A stretch of DNA of 64,000 bases from Angiostrongylus vasorum (Eukaryota > Nematoda > Chromadorea > Rhabditida > Metastrongylidae). Under the pieces are notes generated by a model. It saw only the letters and a list, made by a program, of their open reading frames with translations, was not told where the DNA came from and made no database searches. Where the stretch lies: NCBI GenBank assembly GCA_018806985.1, contig JADANN010000364.1, positions 6,553,001 to 6,617,000 on the forward strand, written 5' to 3'. Below are positions 35,345 through 45,924 of this stretch, one piece after another. Position 1 is the stretch's first letter. Each line of letters starts with the position of its first letter. A program made the position numbers and the translations under genes.

Positions 35345-35485
35345 GCAAGGTTGCTGAGATATGAGCAAAACTCGGAACCGCAGGCCGGCTTCGAACCCAC
35401 GATTACCCTTTCCGGAGGCTCATGTGTCATCCACTACACCAACCGAGACCTCTTGTTTTGCTTTTTTCTCAACTATTTCTCTCAG
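35345..35485 (-). repeat. SINE2 copy
   Basis: Reverse strand tRNA-like part: the block GGCTTCGAACCCACGATTACC is a B-box region in reverse complement, followed by TTTCCGGAGGCTCATGTGTC and the CCACTACACC A-box region. The GCTGAGATATGAGCAAAACTC block is at the left. Confidence 0.7.
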
Positions 35486-35489
35486 ACGT

Positions 35490-36574
35490 TCAATGAATAC
35501 CTATAGTGTATACTATAGTTAACATATAGCAACTCATGGTGAAAGACGAAGGCAACTGGGCACGTACAAAAGGATTGGGACGATCTTCCACCTCTCAAAT
35601 GGACCAACTGATTCATAAGCAGTCTCTCTGCGACCATCACTTCAACCAGCTTCGGAAATCTACTATGAAACTACATGAAACGGCAGCTGAATCAAGGTTT
35701 CGGAGATTCTAAGTACCCGATGGGATGACATCGTTTGAAATCTAACCGGTCTAAACGTTGCCACCAATACAACTGTCAAAAAACGAACGCATTCTATTTC
35801 GGTCTCTTAAAAACGTATACTGCAACTGCTGACTAAGTCGATAAGGTGGGAGCTAACCCAAACCAATCCAGTCACACCACAGGGATATGTAGCCCAGTTT
35901 TTCTCTTAGAAAAATCGGAACATACGAATGCGAAAAGTGCTGCGAACGGTGACGGTTTCAAAAATGTGGCTGCGTTGGAGGTTTTCTATTTTAGAACTTG
36001 TGAAAAATTTCATAGGAAGAGTACAGAGAGGGTTTCCGTATGAAATAATTCTCATAGTAAATGGGCAAATGAAAAGGAGTCTTTGCATGAATGAAGACAA
36101 GAAAGACAAAAGAGAAACAAAAAAGAAAACTCGAAGCCACGCTGCGAATGACGTGCTCTATTGCGCTTAAAAACTGCGCCATCGACAACGAAGTATTCAA
36201 GAAAGCTTGTCTTCAAGTACCACAGTGATTTCTATTTCTCTTTACTAAAAGCTGTGGTAGTTTTTTTCTTGTAATCCCAGTATGTTTTCAGGATGTCGTT
36301 TGATTTCATCCAGAAAGTTTAACCAAAAGTGAGCCAATGCAGGGAAAGATATTGTCCCAAAATTTTCAAAAAGCGGCTTTATTTTAACCTCGGTATGACT
36401 GGTCAATATGTGTTTAAATTGTTGAGCTTACATGAGGTTATGGAAGTCCTGAATCATCCATAAGGTTTAACCAGAGGTAAACTCATATAGGGGGAAATAC
36501 TTTAAAGGTTTGAGTAGGACCATTGGAACTTCCAAGAAGTTATGGTTACATGACTTTTAGCTGGTCTTTAAGTC
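35490..36574. other. Region without a recognised gene
   Basis: No convincing exons. A Penelope-type tail motif (TTTTAACCTCGGTATGACTGG) is seen near 36380. AT-rich. Confidence 0.4.
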
Positions 36575-36720
36575 ATACACTTACTTGGATGCTTGGATGG
36601 CCCGCCTTCACTGGTTGTGCGGGCCCCAGCATAATCTCTATCTTCTCGGAGTTTTTCTGGTCTAGCCATTGTCGTTCACAGAAATCCCGAGGTCAGCTTA
36701 GCCAAAGCCTGCCCTTTAAG
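36575..36720 (-). repeat. R400 repeat, truncated copy
   Basis: Holds only the terminal third: ACTTACTTGGATGCTTGGAT, CACTGGTTGTGCGGGCCCCA and TCCCGAGGTCAGC. Confidence 0.75.
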
Positions 36721-36999
36721 TCCTATATATGTCTTAAAGTACGAAGTATGTGGCAACGGCGTGTTATAGATTACAGGACTCCTAAAACGGATGAATATAA
36801 AGATAGAAAAAAAGGAATTGCTTAGTTCTACCTCTGATTCGAACACTTGTATCTTCCAGTCTCCACTTTTCTTCGCATTCTCCTCTGTCTTGTATTCATT
36901 TCAGAGGTGGTAGGAATCTCTGGTTGGATAGAATTGTGGGGAGTCCTCCTACCAGCTGTAGTTTGTATTTGACAGTTTGTATAACGTAGTAATCATTGT

Positions 37000-37012
37000 C
37001 TCTTCCCTTCAG
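37000..37012 (+). promoter_or_regulatory. Spliced-leader acceptor of the prefoldin gene
   Basis: CTCTTCCCTTCAG lies directly before the ATG at 37013, the usual nematode arrangement for a trans-splice site. SL1 use is inferred. Confidence 0.6.
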
Positions 37013-37599
37013 ATGTCGACTCTAGCAGCATCGGAACAGGAAGAGCAGAGAAAAATCGTGGAGACATTCCAGAAACTTCGAGAACAACAACAGGAAATCG
37101 CTCAGGAGATTACTCGGATAGAAGAAGAGAAGCGTGAGTTCGGGTTGGTTCCAAGTACAGTGTTTTCGAACTTAAAACTATTAGTTTCAATTGGTCTACG
37201 ACCCTAGTGATCGTAACTGTTTAAGGCGAGTGATAGAGCTGTTAAGAGAGTTAAATGGGGATCAGAGATGTTTCCGACTGATCAGTGACACCCTAGTTGA
37301 GTATTCGGTCAAGGATTGTATACCAGTGCTGGAAAAGAACCTTCTTAATGTAATACTCTTAGACTTCGATTTATTTTAGTGGTATGACACTGTTAGATCT
37401 CTTTCGATATTCCTCTAAACCCTTTTAATTTTGGCTCGGAGGTCTTTCTGACGAGCTGAACAAGAGGCTGGTTGGCAAAGGAAATGAGTTGAACGCCCAC
37501 AAGGAGAAACACAATATTCGATTCCTTACGGAGAAGGAAACTCAGGAGATAAGGGAGAAACAGCTGCAAGCCTTACAACAACAGCGGAAGCCTGAGTGA
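37013..37599 (+). CDS. pfd-2: Prefoldin subunit 2
   Basis: Prefoldin is a cytosolic hexamer that hands unfolded actin and tubulin to the TRiC chaperonin; this is a beta-type subunit made of a coiled-coil hairpin. Exons 37013-37143 and 37226-37349 join in phase to give [20 protein letters not shown], the family's central hairpin, after the helix [21 protein letters not shown] last block from 37442 gives [20 protein letters not shown] and [11 protein letters not shown], the second helix and conserved C-terminus, and stops at 37597-37599. The exon 2 to exon 3 join is one base out of phase and about four residues short of other family members, so a microexon or a sequence error is likely there. 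First of two genes in a candidate operon. Confidence 0.85.
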
Positions 37600-37665
37600 T
37601 CTCAAAAATACCACATCCAGTAATGTTTTTGTAGATGTCTTTGTCTTTATCGCGTTTTAGTTTTT

Positions 37666-37671
37666 AATAAA
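37666..37671 (+). terminator. Poly(A) signal of the prefoldin gene
   Basis: AATAAA, 67 bases after the stop codon and 118 bases before the next gene's splice acceptor. Confidence 0.7.
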
Positions 37672-37777
37672 TCTTACTTTTTTTTGGTAGTTTTTCTGGA
37701 TAAATGTGTTTTACGCCTCTGTATCTCTTCCACTGAACGACGTTTTACTCTAAGTAGTCTGCTGTAATGAACTCAGG

Positions 37778-37789
37778 GGCTTATTTTAG
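37778..37789 (+). promoter_or_regulatory. Trans-splice acceptor of the helicase gene (possible SL2 type)
   Basis: GCTTATTTTAG lies immediately before the ATG at 37790. Its distance from the upstream poly(A) signal is typical of a downstream operon gene in C. elegans relatives. Confidence 0.55.
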
Positions 37790-38648
37790 ATGACTTCTGT
37801 TTGCGACACCATGCTTTCTTCAGACGAGGAAGAACAAAAACCCGAGTTCGTTGGGGATACTTCTGTGTCAAGTGATCAAGACGCTGAAAGTGATAGTAGT
37901 GACGAATCGGAAGTTGAAGAGGGTGAAGAACTGAATCAACTGCGTAAATTGGCAGCACCCGTGTCCGACGTATCCTCGACGAAATCGTTTTCGCAACTGG
38001 GTGTGGCTTCTTGGCTTATTCAGCAGCTTAACGTAATGAGAGTTTTCAGGCCTACATCAGTCCAGGTAACTCTCGACACTCATGTCTGGTACTCGTTGGT
38101 TTCTCAAATTGTTTGTTCAGTGTGTAGTATTATTACCGGTATTATTACTGTTATTATTGTTGTTATTAGGATTATCACTACTCTTATTGTTATTATTCCC
38201 CGTTTTTCCAATCAAAACAACTTTGTTTTTAAGGTGTTATACTTCTTTTCCAAAATTTTATATATAGTAAGAAATGTCTCGAAATATAATAGCAATGATG
38301 CTACATCTGTAAAGCTCCGCACCGCAGGTGTCTGCGGTAGTGATCGAACCCCCTATTACCTAGCGCTAACGTGTTTACCACCACCATACCGTGCCATGAA
38401 AAAGAATGAGCAGTAAACGAAAAAAAGTGACTACTTAAAGAACTGATTGTTTTGTAGACGTTTTAGTGTATAGGAAGCGAAAAAACTGATTTTTTTTTCT
38501 GTACTTCTCTATCTGTTGCCCTTATTTCATGTGAGAACAAGTGGGTGAGAACTTCAGCACTTATTTTTTGAAAGTGACTGTAATTGGTTTTGGAGTCATG
38601 CATGTTTATATGCATGTATATACATACACATGTATGTGTATGTGTACA

Positions 38649-38699
<51 letters not shown>

Positions 38700-39076
38700 A
38701 TGTATATGTGTACATACTACATATATATATATATATATATATATACTACATATATATACACTTTACATATACTATATACAAGGGGCATGTGGCGCAGTGG
38801 TCGGAGATGCTCTGCAACACACACGTGAAGTAGATCCCCGCGCCCATGGCCCACCAAGCCCTCCATCCCTCCGAGTTCGAGAAATTGGTCCCAGAGCTGT
38901 CTGGGAAGACGGCAGGACTGGCTCGATACATCGGTGGGCCACCGTGAGACATTTTAAGGGCCAGATATGCATTCAATTATCTCCAACGATGCTTAGTGAA
39001 GTCGAATGCATGACGCATCCCTCAGGAATTCATCAACGCAAAGAGCTTTATCCCTTTTTTTGTCCTTTATATATAC

Positions 39077-39124
<48 letters not shown>

Positions 39125-41817
39125 ACTTCTGATTTCGTCATTCTTCGTTCATTAGGTAGGCACATTTCCAGATCAACTGTATACCCCAAGTTCTTAATGG
39201 TAATGACGTTCTTGGTTGTGCGAAGACAGGTACTGGGAAAACCCTTGCATTTGTTCTTCCCATTCTTCAGAAGGTGGTTTCTTCTCAAGTAATTTTGCAC
39301 TGTCAATTTTTTTTGCAAGTATTAAATGTAATGTTAGATAGAACGAAGTTCTTTTTACCCCGAAATAACTGTTTGTATTTTTCCTTTTATTATAGCTTGC
39401 TGTTGATCCATATGGTATATTTGCACTCATCCTAACACCAACTCGGGAGCTTGCTTCACAAATAGTCGATCAATTCGTTGCACTTGGAAAGCCGATTGCT
39501 CTTAAAGTATCTCTTATCACTGGAGGAAGAAGCTTGGTGCGTAGGAATTACTCGGGCCGGAGATTCTGGACCATTCCAGAGCATGTTGCCTTCGAAAATT
39601 TGAATATCTGGAAAAGCAACTTATTTCAGATAGATCAAGCAAGCGAGCTAGTGGCTCGTCCCCATATAGTAATTGCTACTCCAGGTAGACTTGCTGACCA
39701 CATTGAAAGTAACACTGAAGGACTAGGCCAATTATTCAAGTGAGAAATCCTAGCCGTGTATGCTTCTATAGGTGTCCTTGATTATTGCCTACTGTTTTGT
39801 ACTGTTGTGCATTGCAGAAAAAAATTCAGTTTTTTGTCCTTGACGAGGCGGACCGGATGCTTGATGGCCAATATAGTGATCAGGCAAGATCCCTATTGAT
39901 TTGAATTTTGAATCCGACCTCTGACTTGCTATTTCTGTTGAAATTTCTTGATTTTTAGCTTAAGTCTATCTTATTTTCTCTACCTAAACAGCGTCAAACG
40001 CTCCTCTTTTCTGCAACTATAACAAGTGCAATAACAAAGCTTCACTCAGTGAGTTTAATATTCTAGTGACCGATCAATACTTTCCTATGAATTCCTATAC
40101 ACTTCTTTCTTTTAGGTGTCCGTAAAAAAACCGTACTTCTTTGAAGATAAACAAGAGGTTGCTACCGTAGAACGGCTTGAGCAGAAGTTTGTGTTATGTC
40201 CAGTTGCTGTGAAAGACGCTTACCTTGTACGGTTAGAAGCCGTTTTTTCAAACACCTTTGTATAAGACAGATTCTATGTTTTCGCTTCCAAGGTCTACGT
40301 TGTGAAGAACTTCTGCGAGCGAAATGAAAGCAGTTCAGTGATTGTGTTTGCACAGACATGTCGAGAGTGCCAAGCACTGGTATACATGTTCGATGCACTC
40401 GGTTTTAAGGTATTCACAAAGTATATTTCGAAAATTGAATATAGGGTTAGGGGTAGCTTCCAAACGGTTTACTGCCTCATCGTGGCTGGGAGGTTGTCGA
40501 GCTGCAATGTACACTAGGGGGATTCATCCCCCACCCAGACAGGCTCTCCCAAGCTGAGAAGGAGTCCGGCGTGTCTATCAGGAAACCCAGCTAAGAGTAA
40601 ACCAAAACCAGGATCCACCACCGTCCTGGTATCAAACTGGTCGCTTGCTGGCAAATCTCCGTCTGATCCACAAGGATGGCGACTGCTTGTGGTGGTGACG
40701 ACATGGGGCGGTACGGCTGACCTCAGGACTTCAGGGAACCACAATGGCTAAACCAGCAAAACTCCGAAAAAAAAAATGGAAATACTGCTGGGGCTCGCAC
40801 AACCAGTGAAGACGGACCATCCAAGTATTCAAGTATGCCCTAAGTTACAAATTTTCGTTGATATATCCTTAATACAATTTTCTGAAAATGTTTAGGTTGG
40901 TTCACTTCATTCTCAAATTCCACAACGTCTTCGTAATGCGACACTGGCATCATTCCGATCAAAGACACTCCGTATATTAATCTGTACTGATGTTGCTTCT
41001 CGAGGGCTTGATATACCTCATGTACGTTGCAGCACCTTTTTTATTTTTTTTCTCTCTATGTGCCTTGTGCCTTTGTTCTCAGTGGTTCCTTATAGTACTG
41101 TTAAAGGTTGACTTAGTGGTGAATCATAATGTTCCAAAGTCTCCGAAAACCTACGTTCATCGAGTTGGTCGTTCAGCTCGAGCAGGAAGGTACGGCTCAG
41201 CTCTAACATTCGTTACCCAGTACGATGTGGTTCTTTTTCAAGCAGTAGAACAGTTGATTGGGATGAAATTAGAAGAGCTTAAGGTATGGATGGCGTAGCA
41301 AGAAATTCAGTTTTGATTCATTGCATGACGAGTGACCGCATTCTTTTAGAAACCTTACAGTGGTTCTATGCGGCAGGTAGATTTTAGTGGTAAAGGATCT
41401 GAGAAATAAGGGAACATTCAAGGATATTTCCCTTTATTTTCAGGCTTGGGGTTCTTCTTTGCTTTTAATTTCCGTCACTTTTAGGTGAGTGATCAAAAGG
41501 TTACTCGTTATGTCACGAAAGTACTCGTGGCCAAGCGCGAAGCAGAGCTAAGACTAGAACAAAACAATTTTGGTGAACAGAAAGAGGCAAACCTACGCAA
41601 AGATCTGCTAATGAGCGGTGTTCCTGAAGATGAGGTAAGTGTGCCGGTACCGTTCCTCGATCTCGATGTGGTAACAATTTTGAGGTTTCAGGTGGATAAA
41701 CGTATTGAGGATATGAAACAACCGCGACGTAAACGCAAAAATATGAAAAATGTCGATACAAAAACAACCATTGGAGGTGGAAGAATCAACAAGCGGACTA
41801 AAACATTAGTAGGCTGA
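37790..41817 (+). CDS. DDX49: DEAD-box RNA helicase, DDX49/Dbp8 type
   Basis: Nucleolar ATP-dependent helicase of small ribosomal subunit assembly in characterised relatives. Exons: 37790-38065, 39172-39273, 39396-39536, 39630-39739, 39818-39883, 39959-40048, 40116-40226, 40293-40409, 40896-41021, 41107-41283, 41485-41634, 41692-41817; about 530 aa. Acidic Ser-rich N-terminus (residues 1-50), Q motif [15 protein letters not shown], motif I AKTGTGKT (about 109-116), PTRELA, GRLADH, DEAD, SAT, SRGLD and [10 protein letters not shown], then a basic tail [19 protein letters not shown]-like TVERLEQKF and VKDAYLV match DDX49. The exon 4 to 5 junction is one base short across a run of seven A; one more A would give [13 protein letters not shown]. 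The donor after 39883 is GC. Start chosen as the first ATG after the acceptor. Confidence 0.9.
38290..38430 (-). repeat. SINE2 copy in helicase intron 1
   Basis: Blocks GCACCGCAGGTGTCTGCGGTAG, CGCTAACGTGTTTACCACCACC and GAGCAGTAAACG match other SINE2 copies in order; ends are worn. Confidence 0.6.
38651..38760. repeat. TA microsatellites
   Basis: Two pure (TA)n runs at about 38652-38694 and 38720-38745, separated by a TGTAGTATGTATATGTGTAC segment that echoes the flank before the first run. Confidence 0.9.
38781..39063 (+). repeat. SINE1 copy inserted between TA runs
   Basis: Head GGGGCATGTGGCGCAGTGG, body CCTCCGAGTTCGAGAAATTGG and 3' part CATCAACGCAAAGAGCTTTA with T tract, flanked by TA microsatellite on both sides. 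Confidence 0.85.
39067..39120. repeat. TA microsatellite
   Basis: A (TA)n run with one CG interruption, directly after the SINE1 copy and ending 51 bases before helicase exon 2. Confidence 0.9.
40455..40835 (+). repeat. R400 repeat filling a helicase intron
   Basis: Starts TTCCAAACGGTTTACTGCCTC, includes CAGACAGGCTCTCCCAAGCTG and ends GACCATCCAAGTATTCAAGT. It fills most of the 486-base intron 40410-40895; the other internal helicase introns except intron 1 are about 65-205 bases. Confidence 0.8.
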
Positions 41818-41891
41818 GCTGGAAGGTCAAAGGAAGATCTCGGTATTGGCAAAGATGAAAATGAAGACTTCTAGTAGGAATCCAGTAATCT

Positions 41892-42568
41892 CTACAAGTT
41901 GAGATCGTCATCGGGATCGCTGTCATCAAAATCGTCTTCCTTATCCGGTGTATAAATTATTTGACCACCAACGCGAACTTTTCGATCGGCCATTCGAAGA
42001 CTGATAAGGTCTTAACACGCATTAATTTGATTGGACTGTATGGGAACGTTAATCATTCTTTCCATTATACTTCAAATGTCTAAGGAACTACTGCTTACCG
42101 GCTTGTTTGTTAGGTGACCTGAAAGGAAGACCGAGTTGTAAGTTCGTGGGAAACTCTTTCACAGTGGATTCCAATTCTTTATCCAAAGACTGGGTAGGAT
42201 CATCGTGTGTCAGAGTCGTCACTGATGGCACAAACTTCTCGCTTGATATGTTCAAATCGTTGGTGACTTTGAATGTTTCACACTAAATTTTTTCTAAATA
42301 TTATTGTAGCAGAAGAGCTGAATCAAGAAGCATTTCGAAGCAGACCGTTCTGATGGGTCTCCCACTTCTCTTAAACATTGTAGACTCAGCAACACATTGC
42401 CCATTTCGCGTGGAAAGTCTTAAGATGGAGTCTGCTGCGGCACGGAATCGAGAGTATTCCTCCTCATTCACGGAATACTCGGGACAAACAGCTATTACAG
42501 GAAAAATGCCTAAACATAAAACTATTTCGATGGCAATTGAAGCCTCTAGTTTCCACACTTTTTGTGAA
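41892..42568 (-). CDS. Elongator complex protein 5-like, C-terminal exons
   Basis: ELP5 is part of the Elp4-5-6 RecA-like ring of Elongator, which modifies wobble uridines of tRNA. Exons 42568-42346, 42282-42099 and 42010-41892 join in phase. They encode KVWKLEASIAIEIV, FPVIAVCPEYSVNEEEYSRF, ESTMFKRSGRPIRT, then LQLGLPFRSPNKQA and a tail IIYTPDKEDDFDD followed by SDPDDDLNL. The acidic tail with PDDDL at the very end, after an IxYxPD stretch, is the most telling ELP5 feature. The N-terminal half is not resolved; a candidate exon lies at 45974-46150 on the same strand. Tail to tail with the helicase gene, 74 bases between stop codons. Confidence 0.6.
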
Positions 42569-42839
42569 CTGGTATAGATCAAGTGCTGGAAACCACTGTG
42601 GAAGCCAAGTAAGAGAAAGTGTTCTCATAACGTTTCAGCCAACATTGCTGCAATATCAGCTAGATTTATTCATACTCCTAGTAAGTTCTCCATTATCATG
42701 AATGGAAATGTTTGAACCATTCTACCTGTGAGTTTATTATAAGTCCCTGTGGATTCCATTGAAGCTTACTATCGTTCGATTAGATTCCCTTTAGTACAGT
42801 GGCGATTTCTGGCACTTGCTTACTCTTACCTGTACGATG

Positions 42840-43078
42840 GGGCGCGTATAGCGCAGTGGTTAGAGGCACCCTGCAATGCACATAGGATCGATCCCGCACC
42901 CCCGGCTCGCCATGCTTTCCATCTCTCTGGGGTCAGCAAGTTGGTATCAGATTTATCTGGGAGGATAGCACCGCTGACTCGATACATTGGTAGGCCACCG
43001 CGAGCGATGCTTAGTGAAGTCGAATGCACGGCGCATCCCTCAGGGATTGATCAATACCGACACCTTTATCTTTGTACC
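42840..43078 (+). repeat. SINE1 copy with internal deletion
   Basis: Head GGCGCGTATAGCGCAGTGG, body with CTCTGGGGTCAGCAAGTTGG; the block between the CCACCGCGAG and the GCGATGCTTAGTGAAGTCG is deleted. 3' part ends near CACCTTTATC. Confidence 0.8.
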
Positions 43079-43534
43079 TTTGTAGTACTTTTAGCAATAT
43101 ACGAACAGATGTTAACCGAATGTCGTCGGCCGCTTGTTGATAGATTCGCGACAATGCATTGGTTTTAGCATCTTTTTTTTCTACTATTTCTTTAGTCGCA
43201 TATAAATTCTCTGCAACAGGTTTCATATTAAATCAACAGTGTTCTTCTCGCAGATACAACCGTGCGGTCTGAGGGAAAATTTTCTGTACAATGCAATCTA
43301 TGTAAAACAATCCATTTCCGTCTGTTTGCAATCTTCGTAGTGTTCGGCTGCCAACCGATGCAACCAGGACAAAGTACTTAACAAAAAGGTCTTCCTTATA
43401 GCATAGACATTCTCAATCCTAAAATCATACAAGGAAAGTTGAGAAACCCAGTTCCTTAAGCACACAACTTCTGTTACTAATTTTCACCAATGGCAAAACC
43501 AAGTCGGCATGTATGTATACTTTTTTTCATTTTT

Positions 43535-44215
43535 TTTTCTTTTACTTGATACGACGTTTTCACAGGTACTGTGCCGATCCCATCGCTTCTTTCATTCGAT
43601 TCCGTTTGATTCCGTTTCCTCGCATCCATCATTCACAAAGGTCTCCCTATTTTTCAAATAGATCCAGATGCCACTTGAAGATTGCTCTATTTATGAATTT
43701 CGAAGGGCCCATGTGGCGCAGTGGTCGGAGGCGCCCTGCAACACACGTGGAATCGATCGCCGCGCCCGTGGCTCACCAAGCCTTCGATCCCTCCGGGGTC
43801 GGCAAATTGGTACCAGACTTGTCTGGGACGATAGCAGCACTGGCTCGATATATCGGTAGGCCACCGCGAGTCATTGTAAAGGCCAGATATGCATTCAGTC
43901 ACCTCGAAACGATGCTTAGTGAATTCAAATGCATGGCGCATCCCCCCAGGAATTGACCAACACCGAGAGCTCTATCCTTTTACTTTTTATGATTGTCGTT
44001 GAATCTGGCGCAGTCGATTCTCCCTGATTCCTGGGACAGCCATGCTAGAGCATTTCCATGTCGATTTGAGGGGTTTGGCTGATCCTAGACAAGTCCGCTA
44101 GCAACATTCGGACTCAGGAATTGGAGGACTGGTTAGCTAGGTATGAGGTCGAGCCAACATCATACTCTTGATGAAACGCATCACTACCACTGTTCTACCG
44201 CTCCCCAGTCAAACT
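43535..44215 (-). repeat. Repeat D copy split by a SINE1
   Basis: The left part (43535-43705: TACTGTGCCGATCCCATCG, CACAAAGGTCTCCC, CTTGAAGATT) and right part (43990-44215: CAGTCGATTCTCC, GGGACAGCCATGCTAGAGC, GGACTGGTTAGC) match the 31370-31715 copy in order, with a SINE1 copy between them. Confidence 0.6.
43706..43984 (+). repeat. SINE1 copy nested in repeat D
   Basis: Head GGGCCCATGTGGCGCAGTGG, body CCTCCGGGGTCGGCAAATTGG, 3' part CCAACACCGAGAGCTCTATCC. Well preserved. Confidence 0.85.
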
Positions 44216-44289
44216 ACTACCACCGAATAAAACGCAGGTCAAAATAGGATGGATAATTAAGCACTGGGAAAAGAATACTACCAAGTTAT

Positions 44290-44630
44290 ACCATTTCTTG
44301 ACACTTGAACGACCCGTCCTTACTGGTTGTGCAGGCCCAGCATAATCACCATTTTTCGGAGATTTTCTGGTTAAGCCACTGTGGTTCCCCCCAGGTCTTC
44401 ACCACCACAGGCAGGTTGCCACCATACGACTAGTTAGGTACGAGGTGGTGGATCCTGGTATTGGTCTACTCTTCTCTGGGCTTCCTAATGGAAACGCTGG
44501 ACTCCTCAGCATGGGAGACCCTGCCGGGGGGACGAATTCGCCTGCTGTACATCGCAGTCCGACACCCAAGAACAACTCCTAGCAACGATGAGGCGGCAAA
44601 CCGTTGGGAGGACTACCACTTCGCTATTCA
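44290..44630 (-). repeat. R400 repeat copy with internal deletions
   Basis: Starts (plus strand) TTGACACTTGAACGACCCG, includes TGTGGTTCCCCCCAGGTCTTC (a deletion joins two blocks) and ends GGCGGCAAACCGTTGGGAGG. Confidence 0.75.
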
Positions 44631-44879
44631 ATAAAATATTTGTAACAACTATAGTACAGTCAGATTAGCAAACACCTCACCACCATCCCTCGCTGTTTCC
44701 AACAGCTCTATGAATGCCTTATCATCACAGGTCTTGTGAGCCTACCCCATTCTCTACCCATTTCTCTACTTCGCGATCGTCATTTATAATTCACAGTTTG
44801 TTTCGTATATGACGATATCTCAGAGTATCACTCCACGGTCGCTTTCATTTGCATTCATTCAATATGAGCCACAGGCATG

Positions 44880-45242
44880 CCCGCCCATTTTGTAGTGCCC
44901 ATCCCCCATATTATCCATAGTTTATCTCCACTTGAGCATTGACAGACCGGTCGTACAATGGAAAGAGTTGGCCAGAAATGAATAAAAAACCGATAGACTG
45001 GGCATGGTTAATATGAGGATGTAAGCCCGCATAAAGATGAGCGGATGTGTTTGTGTTCACATTGACCAGGTGTGGTTGAAACCGACCATGGAGTGATTCT
45101 TCAACGTCGAAACGTTCATACAAACACTGCACTCTGTGTTCGTTAACACTTCCTTATCCTCATGTCTGATCAAAGTTCTGAGCCGTTTGCGGCACACTAC
45201 CTCCGAGTATGGACCCGTAAAATCGAATTTATCGAAATCCAT
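44880..45242 (-). repeat. Possible Penelope-like element fragment
   Basis: A reverse-strand frame opens with MDFDKFDFTGPYSEVVC; its 3' side holds GAACGTTTCGACGTTGAAGAATC, similar to the GTTTCGACG blocks near other Penelope-like tails. I do not recognise the protein. Confidence 0.3.
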
Positions 45243-45631
45243 TTTGACGTGTCAAATTTAAACTTTTAAGATTTATCAAAAAGTGCGATCCATATTTTAG
45301 TTGACTTATATGGACCGAAAGTTAAAGTTCATAAAATGAGCTTCGCAATGATATACAGTAGTATGACGTAGAAAAAAAAGAGAGAAAACTTGCTAAAGTA
45401 TGGCATGCGAGATGAAATTTCGAATCCGAAGTTACTTCCCGTACAACCTAATATTAGGGGTAGATAACAGGTTTTCATAGGTCACACCTGACACATCTTT
45501 ATTGGGTAATCTATCAAATTAATAAAAGTGCCGTGATAAAGCTCCGTCTAGCTCTGTACACCACTGAAGAGGCGTCTACAGAATTCACTACACCTGGTCC
45601 GGTACCTTTTAATCAAAAGCAAAAAGTTTAA

Positions 45632-45896
45632 AACTCTCGGCGTTGATCAGTCCCTGAGGGATGCGCTATGCACTGGTCTTCATTAAGCATCGCTGGAGGT
45701 GAATGGACGCATATCTGGCCTTTACAATGACTCGCAGTGGTCTACCGATGTATCAAACCAGTGCTCCTATCCTCCTAGACGAGACTGGTACCAATTTGCC
45801 GAGCTACGAAGGACTGAGGGCTTAGTATGCCTAGGGCTCGAGGTTCGATCCCATGTGTTTTGCGGTGCGCCTTCGACCCCTGCGCTACATGCGCCC
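45632..45896 (-). repeat. SINE1 copy
   Basis: Reverse strand: head GGGGCGCATGTAGCGCAGGG, body and 3' part AACGCCGAGAGTTTTAAAC. Moderately diverged. Confidence 0.75.
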
Positions 45897-45924
45897 CAAA
45901 GCACATTTACACAAAAAAAAAAGG

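Noticed and set aside
38541..39132. Long open frames of about 95 and 182 codons
   Set aside because: They are translations of TA microsatellites and a SINE1 copy (YIYIYI repeats followed by SINE-encoded residues).
44676..44732. Reverse-strand 19-codon block TCDDKAFIELLETARDGGE between splice-like sites
   Set aside because: Coding-like, but it is too short, has a weak acceptor, and cannot be tied to the ELP5-like gene by phase or homology.
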